A stretch of DNA of 64,000 nucleotides from JBNJFY01 sp051747265 (GCA_051747265.1 JBNJFY010000003.1:434001-498000); one strand, 5' to 3'. Numbered from the stretch's first letter, positions 53,013 to 62,667 are shown. Notes: a model not told the origin generated them from the sequence alone. Numbers and translations are program-made.

Positions 53013-54782
53013 TTAGGACTTATAATACTTGGACTTTGTATTCCGGCGAGATCGTCGGTTGTTTTGGTTACCGTTACTGTGCTTGCCCGAGGGGCGAGGT
53101 TTCCGTTTGTCGTCGCCGGAGGAGCCATTGTCATTTTTATACACTTCCACCTCTTCACCAGCCAGATCGTCGAGTTCCTCTTCGGTTTCAATGACTAACT
53201 CTTCAATGTCTTCCTCTCGCATAACCGCATCGGTAATATCCAGGTCGGATCCGGCCAGAGTGACTTTAAACTCATTTAGCGAGATTGATTCATCAGCCAC
53301 CATATCGATCTTCATTTTGTATTTGAACATCCATTTCAGGCGCTGGCTGATTAATCCACGGGTCAAGAACGACTTCAGATAGGGATTCATATAAATATCC
53401 ACGGCACGGTAATCGGTACCATGCTTGAATTTGCTCAACCAAGCATTCATATCGGCTACGATGGTATTCTGAGAGACCACATTGCCCGATCCGCCACACA
53501 TTGGGCAAACTTTGGAAACCGAATTCACTACGCTGGGGCGGATTCGTTGGCGGGTAATCTGGACCAATCCAAAGTCACTCATCGGGAGTACATTGGTTTT
53601 GGCCTGATCCTTATGGAATTCCTTCATCAACTCATCGTAAACCTTTTTCCGGTTTTTGTTGTCTTTGAGATCGATGAAGTCCACAACGATGATTCCGCCG
53701 ATATCCCGCAGTCGCAGCTGCTTGGCTACCTCGCGAGCGGATTCCAGGTTGGTTTTTAAGGAATTATCCTCTTGTCGTTTTTTGGCCGCGTAGGGACCAG
53801 AGTTCACATCCACCACATACATGGCTTCGGTTTGCTCAAAGATCAGATAACCCCCGGATGGCAGGCGGACCCGCGGTCCAAAGATGGAGTCCACATCTTT
53901 GGCTATTTTCATGAAGTCAAAAATATGCTCCTTGCGCTTATATAGCTCAACATTGGGGAGCATTTGCGGTGCCACCTGGCTGACATACGATTTCACCGAT
54001 TTATGCAGCTCAGGATCATCAATCAACACGCGATCGTAATGCTTGGCGAACAGATCGCGAATCAAGCTTTCGGTCATATTCAAGTCGTTGTACAAGAGGG
54101 CCGGGGGGCGTGCTTCTTCCAATTTACCCAACAGCGCTTCCCACTTTTTAAGCACATTGCGCATATCATCTTCAATAGCCTGCTCATCCTGACCTTTGGC
54201 TACTGTTCGCACAATCACGCCAAACCCTTTGGGCAGCATACCGCCCACAATGCGTTTTAGGCGCTTTTTCTCTTTGTAGCTATTGATTTTGCGAGAAATT
54301 GCGATATAGTCGCCCATTGGAATGAGCACCAGAAACCGACCGGGAATGGTGATATCCGTAGAAACCCGTGGTCCTTTGGAACCAATAGGCTCTTTCACAA
54401 TCTGAACCAGCAATTTTTGGCCCGATCGAATAACTTCTCCTACGCGATTCTGTTTCTCATAGGAGCTCAGCTTATCGTAATTTTTGGGTGCGTTGTTACG
54501 AGCGCGTTTGGGAATGGCATCCGGCCCGTTAAGCATCTTGATATAATTCTCAAGATTGTCACCAGCATCCGAGAAGTGTAGAAATGCGTCTTTGGGAGTG
54601 CCCATATCAATGAAAGCAGCACGAATACCGCTCATCACCTTGTGGACCCGGGCCAGGTAAATATTACCAACGGTACGTTGGTTTTCTTCGGATTCTATGA
54701 AAAACTGGGCTAGTTCACCATTTTCAATTAAGGCTGTCCGGATTTGTTTTCCGGATGAGTGAATAACAATTTGATTCTTCAT
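53013..54782 (-). CDS. rng: Ribonuclease G/E family endoribonuclease
   Basis: 589 residues. An N-terminal S1-like domain (VGNIYLARVHKVMSGIRAAFIDMG), the catalytic core with FIDLKDNKNR (magnesium-binding Asp residues) and the zinc-link CPMCGGSG are seen. The enzyme cuts single-stranded RNA 5'-end dependently and matures rRNA. The C-terminal tail is short, acidic then Arg/Lys/Asn-rich (NGNQNNRRSRRNTKS), so it is nearer RNase G in size but with a basic RNA-binding tail. Confidence 0.94.
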   Translation of the reverse strand: MKNQIVIHSSGKQIRTALIENGELAQFFIESEENQRTVGNIYLARVHKVMSGIRAAFIDMGTPKDAFLHFSDAGDNLENYIKMLNGPDAIPKRARNNAPKNYDKLSSYEKQNRVGEVIRSGQKLLVQIVKEPIGSKGPRVSTDITIPGRFLVLIPMGDYIAISRKINSYKEKKRLKRIVGGMLPKGFGVIVRTVAKGQDEQAIEDDMRNVLKKWEALLGKLEEARPPALLYNDLNMTESLIRDLFAKHYDRVLIDDPELHKSVKSYVSQVAPQMLPNVELYKRKEHIFDFMKIAKDVDSIFGPRVRLPSGGYLIFEQTEAMYVVDVNSGPYAAKKRQEDNSLKTNLESAREVAKQLRLRDIGGIIVVDFIDLKDNKNRKKVYDELMKEFHKDQAKTNVLPMSDFGLVQITRQRIRPSVVNSVSKVCPMCGGSGNVVSQNTIVADMNAWLSKFKHGTDYRAVDIYMNPYLKSFLTRGLISQRLKWMFKYKMKIDMVADESISLNEFKVTLAGSDLDITDAVMREEDIEELVIETEEELDDLAGEEVEVYKNDNGSSGDDKRKPRPSGKHSNGNQNNRRSRRNTKSKYYKS

Positions 54783-55336
54783 CTAAGCATAATGCTTTCG
54801 CACACATGCCGCTCAGTGGAGTGTCATAAGGTCGGAATCCAGAGAATAATGTCTGTAAAAATCTGGTGAAAAGTTCGCTAAAATTCCTTGTCAAGCTCAA
54901 CAGTGAGCGATGCAGCGCGCAATTAAAATTCCAGTTTGTTGGGTACGGCTGCGATATCATGGAATGATCAAAGCGCTCTGCTCCATAAGAGCGTTGGCTA
55001 GGCAGAGCAGCCGCAACAAAAAATGAGTGCAGTGATTGCAATAGTTGAGGGACTTGAGGTCGCAGTTTATTCACAGCCTCTGCAGTAGTTGCACCATGGC
55101 CCTGAATAACATACACGGACGCGAAACGAGCGCGCCGCGTAAGCGAAATTGTGGCGGTCAAAAATAATTGAATGATAATATCTTGTGTACTTGAAACCGT
55201 TTTCATTGCCTCAAAATATGCTTCACTGCATATAATAACTACCGTAATATACAGCAGTACAAATCATATGTAAATTCTATTATATAACGCAACTACACAA
55301 ATAATATTCGATAATGTTGCGTAATGAACATGAAGG
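54783..55336. other. 554-bp region between murA and rng without a confident gene
   Basis: A minus-strand frame reads through this region into rng (54724-55206), but its composition (many Cys, Ser, His and no conserved block) does not look coding. Local structure is present: GCTCTGC (54975-54981) pairs with GCAGAGC (55002-55008), and ACGCAAC (55287-55293) pairs with GTTGCGT (55316-55322) just after murA. Much of it is more GC-rich than other gaps. It may contain an unrecognised structured RNA or a dead gene. Confidence 0.4.
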
Positions 55337-56611
55337 CTAGTTTTCATCATTCTTTCGGACGATATCCGCTCCTACAGCATTAAGCTTATGCTCAAGTTGC
55401 TCATAGCCCCGATCTAAATGATATATCCGTAAGACTTCTGATTCACCTTGGGCTACCATCGCAGCCATAACCAAGCTTACGCTAGCCCGTAGATCGGTAC
55501 TCATCACAGAGGCACCATTAAGGGGAGAAGGGCCTTCGATATGTACCGCATTTTGCTTGATTTCCATATCCGCTCCCAAGCGCTTCAACTCGGGCACATA
55601 ACTGAAACGATCCATATATATGGTATCAGTCACCACACTTGTTCCTTTGGCCTGGGTCATCATAGTGGCCCATTGCGCTTGTAAATCAGTGGGAAATCCG
55701 GGATACACTTTGGTTTCAATGGAAACCGGAGTGATCTCATCGGGTGCCTGTACCCGAATGGTGGAACCATCTACCTGAACATCGACGCCGGTTTCGGGGA
55801 AGATTTTCAAAAACTCTCCCAGATCATCCGGATCCGCGTTAGTCAGGGTGAGGTCGGATTCGGGGTGCATGGCTGCTGCGATCATATACGTACCCGTTTC
55901 GATCCGATCCGGGGCGTTACGTATGGTTATACCTTTCAAGGTATCTACCCCGTGAATGGTAAGGGTATCGGTTCCGATGCCCTCGAATTGCGCCCCCATC
56001 TTTTCCAGGGTCTTACACAGCAGGACCACATCGGGTTCGCGAGCGGCATTTTGGATAGTGAAAGTTCCTTGGGATCGGACGGTAGCCAGTACCAGGTTTA
56101 CCGTAGCTCCCACACTACTGGGATTCAGGGTAAAGGTATTGCTGGTTAACCCGTCGTCTGGGATGCGGGCAACCACATATCCTTGTTCCATTTCCAGATC
56201 AGCACCAAAAGCTGTTAAGCCCTTCAGGTGAAGATCAACGGGACGGGGCCCCCAAGCACAACCGCCGGGAAGAGAAACGCGGGCTTGCCCCATTCCACCC
56301 AACAGAGCTCCCAACATATAAAACGAAGCACGCATTTTACGTACCAGTTCATACGGCGCTTCATAGTGCGACATGTGTGTAGGATCAATCGTAAGGCGAT
56401 TTTCATCTTCCTCAAAATTGACGTGCGCACCGGTAACCCGCAGTACGTTGTTAAAGGTATAAATGTCTTTTAAGCGCGGAACCGCTTCGATGGTTGTCGG
56501 GCCATCGCCTAAGAGAGCGGCTGCCATCAAAGGCAGGGCCGCATTTTTGGATCCGCTGATGTCTATGGTTCCCTGCAGGGGTGTTTCACCCTGTACAATA
56601 AATTTATCCAC
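55337..56611 (-). CDS. murA: UDP-N-acetylglucosamine 1-carboxyvinyltransferase
   Basis: 424 residues of the EPSP synthase fold. N-terminal GSKNAALPLMAAALL and the active loop LPGGCAWGPRP with nucleophilic Cys118 are intact; Cys here is the fosfomycin-sensitive form. The enzyme transfers enolpyruvate to UDP-GlcNAc, the first step of peptidoglycan synthesis. It overlaps the biotin-carrier gene by 8 bp, so expression is coupled to it. Confidence 0.97.
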   Translation of the reverse strand: MDKFIVQGETPLQGTIDISGSKNAALPLMAAALLGDGPTTIEAVPRLKDIYTFNNVLRVTGAHVNFEEDENRLTIDPTHMSHYEAPYELVRKMRASFYMLGALLGGMGQARVSLPGGCAWGPRPVDLHLKGLTAFGADLEMEQGYVVARIPDDGLTSNTFTLNPSSVGATVNLVLATVRSQGTFTIQNAAREPDVVLLCKTLEKMGAQFEGIGTDTLTIHGVDTLKGITIRNAPDRIETGTYMIAAAMHPESDLTLTNADPDDLGEFLKIFPETGVDVQVDGSTIRVQAPDEITPVSIETKVYPGFPTDLQAQWATMMTQAKGTSVVTDTIYMDRFSYVPELKRLGADMEIKQNAVHIEGPSPLNGASVMSTDLRASVSLVMAAMVAQGESEVLRIYHLDRGYEQLEHKLNAVGADIVRKNDEN

Positions 56612-57113
56612 CTGCTTCGATTTCTAAAATGGGTTCGTTCTTTTCTACGTTTTGCCCGACGTTTACATGGATATTAGTGACCACACCCGCGGCCGGGGCT
56701 TTAAGTTCGTTTTCCATTTTCATGGCTTCCAGGATAGCTACCGGTTGACCTTCTTCAACCATGTCACCTTCATCGGGCATAATCTCCAGAATTTTACCGG
56801 GCATAGGGGCATTGAGCTCACCTTCGCCTAGTTCATCTGCCGATTTAAAGCCCATTTCATCCATCAACAGGTCTTGTTCATCTCGAACATTAACGGTTAG
56901 CCATTGGCCATTAAATTGAAACTCCAGGGTTTGCTTGTCAATGCGTACATCGTCCAGGCGGAATATCTGCCCGCCTATACGTAATAAATAACGATGCTCG
57001 TCCTGTTGAATAAATTGATAGGAGTAAGAATTGCCATCCACTTCTACGGTTTGATCCTCTTCATTGAAGAACAATTCCCGCGCTTCATCATGCAGTGTTG
57101 TTTCAAACTTCAT
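56604..57113 (-). CDS. Biotin carboxyl carrier protein (biotin/lipoyl attachment domain)
   Basis: 169 residues. The C-terminal 75 residues are a biotinyl domain with Lys132 in EAMKMENE; NAPMPGKI starts it. The N-terminal 95 residues form a beta-rich extension (TVEVDGNSYSYQFI, FRLDDVRI) common to carriers of propionyl- or acyl-CoA carboxylases. The biotin carboxylase and carboxyltransferase genes are not nearby. The gene lies in an apparent operon with a small winged-helix-like gene upstream and murA downstream. Confidence 0.88.
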   Translation of the reverse strand: MKFETTLHDEARELFFNEEDQTVEVDGNSYSYQFIQQDEHRYLLRIGGQIFRLDDVRIDKQTLEFQFNGQWLTVNVRDEQDLLMDEMGFKSADELGEGELNAPMPGKILEIMPDEGDMVEEGQPVAILEAMKMENELKAPAAGVVTNIHVNVGQNVEKNEPILEIEAGG

Positions 57114-57133
57114 AGATCTTCCGAAATCAATAT

Positions 57134-57388
57134 TTAAAGTTGGGCCAACCCATTCTTAGTCGCTTGAAACGAGAATGAGCGGAGATTATCGGTATCATAA
57201 AAATACTGGCGTTCCACTTTTTGACCGTTCTCTTCCATCACGGTTACCAAGCCTTCGTTAAGCATGGTAATCAGTTCGTCACGTAGTTCCCCGTACGTTA
57301 AGCCCGTTTCCTCTAATATTCGGTCAAACGGTTCCGGGAATATCAATTTGTCAATGATTGAACGTTGTGAAGCAGTTATTTCGGTCAT
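57134..57388 (-). CDS. Small winged-helix-like protein of unknown function
   Basis: 84 residues. The centre (FDRILEETGLTYGELRDELITMLNEGLVTV) has the helix-turn-helix-then-wing pattern of DNA- or RNA-binding winged helices. No named family is assigned. It starts the likely operon with the biotin carrier (20 bp gap) and murA, so it could regulate that unit; this is inference. Confidence 0.7.
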   Translation of the reverse strand: MTEITASQRSIIDKLIFPEPFDRILEETGLTYGELRDELITMLNEGLVTVMEENGQKVERQYFYDTDNLRSFSFQATKNGLAQL

Positions 57389-57461
57389 GTCTCGCGCCGT
57401 AGCATTAGATTGATGAAAATAGGAGGATCAAAGGGATAAACAAATGGAAGTATTAGGGGCG

Positions 57462-57986
57462 TTAATCAATTTTGATATCTCCGTAGGTCACTAAATTATC
57501 CGTGGTGTCAAAAATGTAGATACGATGTAATCCTACGGCTTGCTGTCCTCCAAATTGTGCAATATCTGTGGGATTGATGGTAAAACTGGTCAAACCATTG
57601 GGGGTATCATAGGTAGAAAAAAGTCTGATAAATTCATCTTGATCATTATAGCCGCCTACTATAATGCCGTTCAGCGCATCCAGAGAAATGTACAACTCAA
57701 CAGTGACGCGTTGATCGGTGGCAACCGAATTGGGGTAGGGGTAACGTACATTTTCATCGGAGTAAAAGCGAACCAGACCAGAATACATAGGACTGATCCG
57801 CCAATCATCTTCATCGGGATCCCCATCGGGTTTTCCGTCCAGGGTCATCGGCGTATAATTATTAGGAGTTTGGAATGCTGATGATTCAAATTGCTGTTGT
57901 TCGTCTTCCTGGTTACAACCCACAGCGATTGCGAAAAACAGAACTGCGATAGTTAAATTAAGTGATACCGGAAATGTTTTGATCAT
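57462..57986 (-). CDS. Lipoprotein of unknown function
   Basis: 174 residues with lipobox AVGC (Cys24). The mature part is acidic and beta-rich (TVELYISLDALNGIIVGGY, GLHRIYIFDTTDNLVTYG), with the opening PMTLDGKPDGDPDEDDW rich in Asp. No family is recognised. It lies upstream of the small winged-helix gene by 73 bp and diverges from the ArsC-like gene. Confidence 0.75.
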   Translation of the reverse strand: MIKTFPVSLNLTIAVLFFAIAVGCNQEDEQQQFESSAFQTPNNYTPMTLDGKPDGDPDEDDWRISPMYSGLVRFYSDENVRYPYPNSVATDQRVTVELYISLDALNGIIVGGYNDQDEFIRLFSTYDTPNGLTSFTINPTDIAQFGGQQAVGLHRIYIFDTTDNLVTYGDIKID

Positions 57987-58073
57987 TAGTGTACTAACTT
58001 CAGCGTTGGGGTGTTAACCAATTGGATTACGATGAATCGAGGAGTTTAGTCTTTAAAACAAACTCTAATATCG

Positions 58074-58081
58074 TATCTTTG
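58074..58081 (+). promoter_or_regulatory. Bacteroidota-type -7 box upstream of the ArsC-like gene
   Basis: TATCTTTG matches the TAnnTTTG -7 element of the Bacteroidota sigma-ABfr consensus and lies 47 bp before the start codon. A convincing -33 TTG partner was not found. Confidence 0.5.
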
Positions 58082-58128
58082 CCGTTCTTGATAATTCATC
58101 GATCCATTCAGATCAAACAATATACAAC

Positions 58129-58482
58129 ATGCACATCATTGGTCTCAAGAATTGTGATAGTACCCGCAAAGCTCGTAAATGGCTGAATGAACGAAATATT
58201 GAAATACCTTTCTCAGATATTAGCGAGGAACCATTTACGGAAGAAGAGCTGGATGAATTAATTCGAAAAGTGGGTTTGAGTACCTTGATCAACAAACGCA
58301 GCCGAACATGGCGGGATTTGGGATTGGCAAAATCGGATCCCAGTGAGAAAGAACTTCGGCAAGCGGCCCTATCCAACCCCAAGCTAATTAAGCGCCCCAT
58401 TTTAGTTCTGGGCGAATCGGTGGTGGTAGGATTCGATGAGGATACTTATCAAAATCTGGCCGAAAGCATGGAATTGATATAA
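58129..58482 (+). CDS. ArsC/Spx family thioredoxin-fold protein (YffB-like)
   Basis: 117 residues. The N-terminus HIIGLKNCDSTRKARKWL has a single Cys (Cys9), unlike the CxxC of Spx. TLINKRSRTWRDLGL and PKLIKRPILV match the ArsC-like family pattern, including the Arg that contacts the oxyanion or glutathione. The family includes arsenate reductases and proteins of unknown role; true arsenate reduction would need partner genes, absent here. The DUF3108 gene follows at 14 bp. Confidence 0.87.
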   Translation: MHIIGLKNCDSTRKARKWLNERNIEIPFSDISEEPFTEEELDELIRKVGLSTLINKRSRTWRDLGLAKSDPSEKELRQAALSNPKLIKRPILVLGESVVVGFDEDTYQNLAESMELI

Positions 58483-58496
58483 AAGTTTGAAATTCA

Positions 58497-59360
58497 ATGC
58501 TCAAATCATCATTCCATAGTATGATCAATATTCGCCGGTTATTGGTACTGGGTTGGATAGTTTTTATCTGGATGGGAATTGGGGAGCATGGATGGGCCCA
58601 GAAGAATCCGCAAACTGTTTTGGAATTGGGGCCTTACCAACCTCCTACCATGGAAGAACTACTCAATAGTCAGGAATATTTTGAATACGAAGTTCGCTAT
58701 GGATTCATCAAACTGGGAAATATAGAAGTAGAAATATTGGGCGATTCTTTATATCGCGGTAAACGGACGTATCACTTGCGTACAATTATCCGATCAGCTC
58801 CGGGGCTACCGTTTGTGGGCGAAGAAGAAAATCAATATCACAGCCTGATGGCCGTACGAGACTCTATTCCCTATACCATGGTATTCTGGACAGATAATGT
58901 GGATGAGAATATTTATGAGGAAACTCGCTATGAGTTTTATCACGATCGCGGAGTGGTGCACACCTTCGAGGAGGGGGAACCGGTAGATACCTTGGATATT
59001 CAGCAGCCGGCCAGCAGTGGGCATATTGTCTTCTATTTATCCCGTTTGTTCGCCGGTAGTACCACCCCATATAACATACCTGTTTATATCAACCATGAAG
59101 AGGGTTGGCTGAAATCAAAAGGTGATTTATCAATAGATAAGCGAGAGTATCGGGCATTTAGTTCGCCAATTCCTACCTACAGAATGGATGGGAAAGCCGA
59201 TGTACGGGGCCCGTTTGGTTTCAGTGGGCGATTTACCTCATTTTTTGCCGCAGATCGATTGCGCGTTCCGCTGGAAGCCCACGTAAAGGTGTGGATAGGA
59301 TGGGTAAAAGTGCGGTTGAGCAAGTATGAGTTAAAATCTGAAATTTCACAATCACAGTAA
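58497..59360 (+). CDS. Exported DUF3108 protein
   Basis: 287 residues with a signal peptide (cleavage near GWAQK). FEYEVRYGFIKLGNIEVEILGD begins the DUF3108 beta-rich domain, a periplasmic fold of unknown function possibly linked to envelope lipid transport. An alternative start at ATG 58521 would give a shorter signal. The gene lies between the ArsC-like gene and dut, with 13 bp to dut, indicating one transcript. Confidence 0.82.
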   Translation: MLKSSFHSMINIRRLLVLGWIVFIWMGIGEHGWAQKNPQTVLELGPYQPPTMEELLNSQEYFEYEVRYGFIKLGNIEVEILGDSLYRGKRTYHLRTIIRSAPGLPFVGEEENQYHSLMAVRDSIPYTMVFWTDNVDENIYEETRYEFYHDRGVVHTFEEGEPVDTLDIQQPASSGHIVFYLSRLFAGSTTPYNIPVYINHEEGWLKSKGDLSIDKREYRAFSSPIPTYRMDGKADVRGPFGFSGRFTSFFAADRLRVPLEAHVKVWIGWVKVRLSKYELKSEISQSQ

Positions 59361-59373
59361 TCAGGGTGGTCAG

Positions 59374-59829
59374 ATGGGACAGCATATCAAAGTAAACATA
59401 GAATGGCTTGATCATGGGCAGGGTTTACAAGAGCCGGGATACGAAACAAAATCCGCGGCGGGAATGGATATACGGGTGGCTGTTGATGAGCCGATAACCA
59501 TTCATCCCGGAGATCGCGCGTTGGTGCCAACAGGATTTAGAATGGCTCTTCCCGAAGGCTATGAAGCCCAAATACGCCCTCGCAGCGGCTTGGCTTACAA
59601 GCACGGCATTACCATGCTTAACACCCCGGGGACCATCGATGCTGATTATAGGGGTGAGGTTAAAATTCTGGCTATTAATCTGGGCGATAAACCCTATACC
59701 GTACATCGTGGTGATCGTTTGGCTCAAATGGTAATTGCGCCCATTACCCAGGCTCAGGTCGCTGTGGTTGATCATCTGGATGATACCGCGCGAGGTGACG
59801 GTGGCTTCGGAAGTACCGGGAAATCCTAA
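59374..59829 (+). CDS. dut: dUTP diphosphatase
   Basis: 151 residues, the usual trimeric dUTPase length. All five motifs are present: AAGMDIRV, RPRSGLAYKHGI, GTIDADYRGEVKI, RGDRLAQMVI and GDGGFGSTG. It hydrolyses dUTP to dUMP and pyrophosphate, preventing uracil misincorporation. It complements the dCTP deaminase at 46566. Confidence 0.97.
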   Translation: MGQHIKVNIEWLDHGQGLQEPGYETKSAAGMDIRVAVDEPITIHPGDRALVPTGFRMALPEGYEAQIRPRSGLAYKHGITMLNTPGTIDADYRGEVKILAINLGDKPYTVHRGDRLAQMVIAPITQAQVAVVDHLDDTARGDGGFGSTGKS

Positions 59830-59870
59830 TTGATGTTGAAGCTCATTTCTAAGGCGGAGTTTAGATAGGC

Positions 59871-61172
59871 ATGCGCAAAACCACCAAGCTGGATCCTTAT
59901 GTTCATCTGGTTCGGCATAACCGCGATTATCGCCAGCTCTGGTTGAGTCAAATTGTATCTAATTTTGGGGACTGGTTCGGGCTGCTGGCCGTTTATGAAC
60001 TGATAACCCGATACTCCGATTCTGAGTTTCTATTGGGATTGATCATTGTGGTGAAGATGCTCAGCTTGGCGTCCTTTTCACCCATTGCCGGTTATATCAC
60101 CGACCGTTTTAACCGCCGTCAATTAATGATTTGGTGCGATGTCTTGCGAGCGGTCATCGTAGCGGGCTTTTTGTTGATACGTTCTCCCGATATGCTATGG
60201 CTGACGTACGTGCTGATGGCCCTGCAAATGATGCTCTCCGCTGTTTTTGAGCCTGCTAAAACCTCCTCCATTCCCAATGTGACCACTGATGAAGAACTGG
60301 TTCACGCCAATATTCTATCATCATTGTCTTGGAGTATCATCTTTACCTTGGGAATGGGCATCGGGGGCGTGGCTACGGCTTTTTTAGGAACCGACTTGGT
60401 CTTCATTTTAGACGTGTTTACCTATCTTTTGTCCGGTTGGTTTATTTTTAAGGCTACTATTCCACAATTCACCAGCGAAGAGGGAAGTGCCGCGCAACAG
60501 AAAATGCTGCAGGGAATTAGAGAAGGCTTCGCTTTTTTGCTAGAACGAAAAGAAGTATTACGACCCACTTTGGCCAAGGGAGCTTTTACACTTTGTTTGG
60601 GTTCTCTGGTATATATGCTGATTCTGGTCTCCGAAAATGTATTGATGATGGGCAGCTTGGGCACGGGATTACTCTACGCCAGCCGGGGGGTAGGTACTGC
60701 TGTTGGCCCTATCCTGGGACGTCGGTTCATCCGCGATGAGCGAAAATGGGTCATGGCCATGGGGCTGTTCATGATTTTAGGTGGGTTGAACTATTTGGGA
60801 GTTGCGTTTACCCAGCAACTTTGGCTCATGTTGATATTGGTATTTCTGGCTCACGCCGCCTCCGGAGCCAATTGGGTGATGAGCACCGTATTGCTGCAAC
60901 GCCGAGCCCCGGATCATTACCGGGGACGCGTGTTTAGCACAGAGTGGCTGGTATTTACGCTCAGCCAATCGGGCTCGGTAATGTTGGCTTCCTGGTTGCT
61001 GGATATGGATTGGCTGACGCTTCCCCAGGCAATAGCCGGATTTTCAGCGTTATTAATGGTGACTGGAATTATTTGGATGTTGGTTATGGGTAGGGCTGAG
61101 CAAACTTACCAACACGGTAAAGGAAATATGAATAGTGCGGTTGAATCCGCTTTAAAAGATGTGTTAGATTAA
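59871..61172 (+). CDS. Major facilitator superfamily transporter (drug-efflux-like)
   Basis: 433 residues with about twelve membrane segments. HNRDYRQLWLSQIVSNFGDWFGLLAVYEL opens it, and GYITDRFNRRQLMIWCD carries the MFS motif A (G-x-x-x-D-R-x-x-R-R). This matches the macrolide-efflux-like MFS group (COG2814/MefA type), whose substrates are mostly untested. An AraC regulator gene follows by 35 bp. Confidence 0.88.
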   Translation: MRKTTKLDPYVHLVRHNRDYRQLWLSQIVSNFGDWFGLLAVYELITRYSDSEFLLGLIIVVKMLSLASFSPIAGYITDRFNRRQLMIWCDVLRAVIVAGFLLIRSPDMLWLTYVLMALQMMLSAVFEPAKTSSIPNVTTDEELVHANILSSLSWSIIFTLGMGIGGVATAFLGTDLVFILDVFTYLLSGWFIFKATIPQFTSEEGSAAQQKMLQGIREGFAFLLERKEVLRPTLAKGAFTLCLGSLVYMLILVSENVLMMGSLGTGLLYASRGVGTAVGPILGRRFIRDERKWVMAMGLFMILGGLNYLGVAFTQQLWLMLILVFLAHAASGANWVMSTVLLQRRAPDHYRGRVFSTEWLVFTLSQSGSVMLASWLLDMDWLTLPQAIAGFSALLMVTGIIWMLVMGRAEQTYQHGKGNMNSAVESALKDVLD

Positions 61173-61207
61173 GTAACCCGTTAACCATTATTTCAGGTGA
61201 TTGTGAT

Positions 61208-62080
61208 ATGGAGCTATTCACGGTACCGGATATTTTTTCAGACACTCCCTTACTCATTGCTGAAGCACCGGAAGTCAATATCATTGCCTATCATCAGGAT
61301 CAGCAAATTGAACAAGCCAATGTTGAGCTGACTAAGAACCTAATCATATTTGTCCTCAAGGGATACAAGGAGGTTATCGGCGAAGAAAGTAAAGTCCGTA
61401 TTGAAGAAGGAGAGGGGTATTTTCTTCGTCGAGGAAAGTATCTGTTATCCGAAAAGTTCAAGGAGTCCAATCAGTACGAGAGTTTACTGTTCTTTTTTTC
61501 GGATCAATTAGCACATCAATTTTCAACACAAGCTTTGGACCTGCGGGAGAGCAGCAAAGAGGCCATTGAAGATGGTAGAACCTTTAAGCTTAATGAGAAA
61601 CTGCGCGCGTACATTCAAAATCTGCGAGCCTATGCCCAGGCTGATGATCTCTTGAACACGAATGCGTTCACAGAGTTAAAAATGATGGAATTGTTTTGGC
61701 TACTGGTTAAAACTCTCCAAGGTGCGCCATTTGAGCAGTTTTTGAGCAGACTCTCCAAGCAACCGACCTACCAGATCCAGAAAGTGATGGAGGCGCATTA
61801 CAGGGAAAATGTAAGCCTGGAACAGCTGGCGTTCCTAACTGGGAATAGTCTATCTACCTTTAAGAGACGCTTTAAAGAGGAATACCAAACTACTCCGGGA
61901 GAATGGATCAGGCAAAAACGCCTGCAGGAAGCTCAGTATTTGTTACGATCTACGCGAAAAAATGTAACCCAAGTTTGTTACGAGGTGGGGTTCGAAAATG
62001 TCTCTCATTTCGTGCAATCATTTAAAGAGAAATTTGGAACCACTCCCAAGCAATTTCAACTGGAGCAGCTGAGCACATAA
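61208..62080 (+). CDS. AraC family transcriptional regulator
   Basis: 290 residues. The N-terminal half is a cupin-like effector-binding domain of ExsA type without clear ligand motifs; the C-terminal 100 residues hold two helix-turn-helix units (VSLEQLAFLTGNSLSTFKRRFKEEY and VTQVCYEVGFENVSHFVQSFKEKFG). It likely regulates the upstream MFS gene or another local target; no specific signal is evident. Confidence 0.9.
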   Translation: MELFTVPDIFSDTPLLIAEAPEVNIIAYHQDQQIEQANVELTKNLIIFVLKGYKEVIGEESKVRIEEGEGYFLRRGKYLLSEKFKESNQYESLLFFFSDQLAHQFSTQALDLRESSKEAIEDGRTFKLNEKLRAYIQNLRAYAQADDLLNTNAFTELKMMELFWLLVKTLQGAPFEQFLSRLSKQPTYQIQKVMEAHYRENVSLEQLAFLTGNSLSTFKRRFKEEYQTTPGEWIRQKRLQEAQYLLRSTRKNVTQVCYEVGFENVSHFVQSFKEKFGTTPKQFQLEQLST

Positions 62081-62157
62081 TTTGAACTTCAGAGCACATT
62101 TATGCTGGCTGAAGATTTCTAAATTGACATTCGAAACACCATTCGAACTGAACTCAA

Positions 62158-62667
62158 ATGTCAATCATGATGAGCTCCAAAGAATTGTGGATACATCGGT
62201 TTCAATATAATCGAGATGCCAACCGGCGATTTATAAAAGTGATCGCTGAGCATGAAAATATACCGGCTCCGGTAATCAAGTTGTTTAGTCATATTTGTAA
62301 TACTCACTTAGTTTGGCTGGATCGCGTACACACTTTGAAGAACGAAACCATTCCGGATATTTGGGAAATTCATAAACCTGGGGTGTTTCCATCGCTGAAT
62401 ACCCGCTGTTTTGAACTCACTGAATGGTTTGTGCAAGCCGAAAATTATGGATTGCCATTTGCGCGAGTAATACGGTATCAGAACTCAAAAAAACGGGTAT
62501 TTGAGAATACCATCCAGGAAATATATAGTCATATCTTAATGCACTCTATGTACCACCGTGGTCAAATGGCCAAATATTTGAGGGAGAAGGGGATCGAGCC
62601 GCCGATTACTGATTTTATAATGATGAACCGGGAAGAGTTATCACCGGATATCGGAGCGCAGGTTTAG
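62158..62667 (+). CDS. DinB family protein
   Basis: 169 residues of the four-helix DinB/YfiT fold. Metal-site His residues are seen in SHICNTHLVWLDR and HSMYHRGQMAKYL. Some DinB members are thiol-transferases; the substrate here is unknown. The gene is 78 bp after the AraC gene and its stop overlaps the convergent PH-domain gene by 4 bp. Confidence 0.85.
   Translation: MSIMMSSKELWIHRFQYNRDANRRFIKVIAEHENIPAPVIKLFSHICNTHLVWLDRVHTLKNETIPDIWEIHKPGVFPSLNTRCFELTEWFVQAENYGLPFARVIRYQNSKKRVFENTIQEIYSHILMHSMYHRGQMAKYLREKGIEPPITDFIMMNREELSPDIGAQV

Noticed and set aside
54724..55206. 160-residue minus-strand frame running into the rng start
   Set aside because: It overlaps the beginning of rng in another frame, and its composition (many Ser, Cys, His) shows no conserved block.
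58129..58482. Arsenate reductase assignment for the ArsC-like gene
   Set aside because: Single cysteine and no ars genes nearby; the YffB-like group is a safer call.
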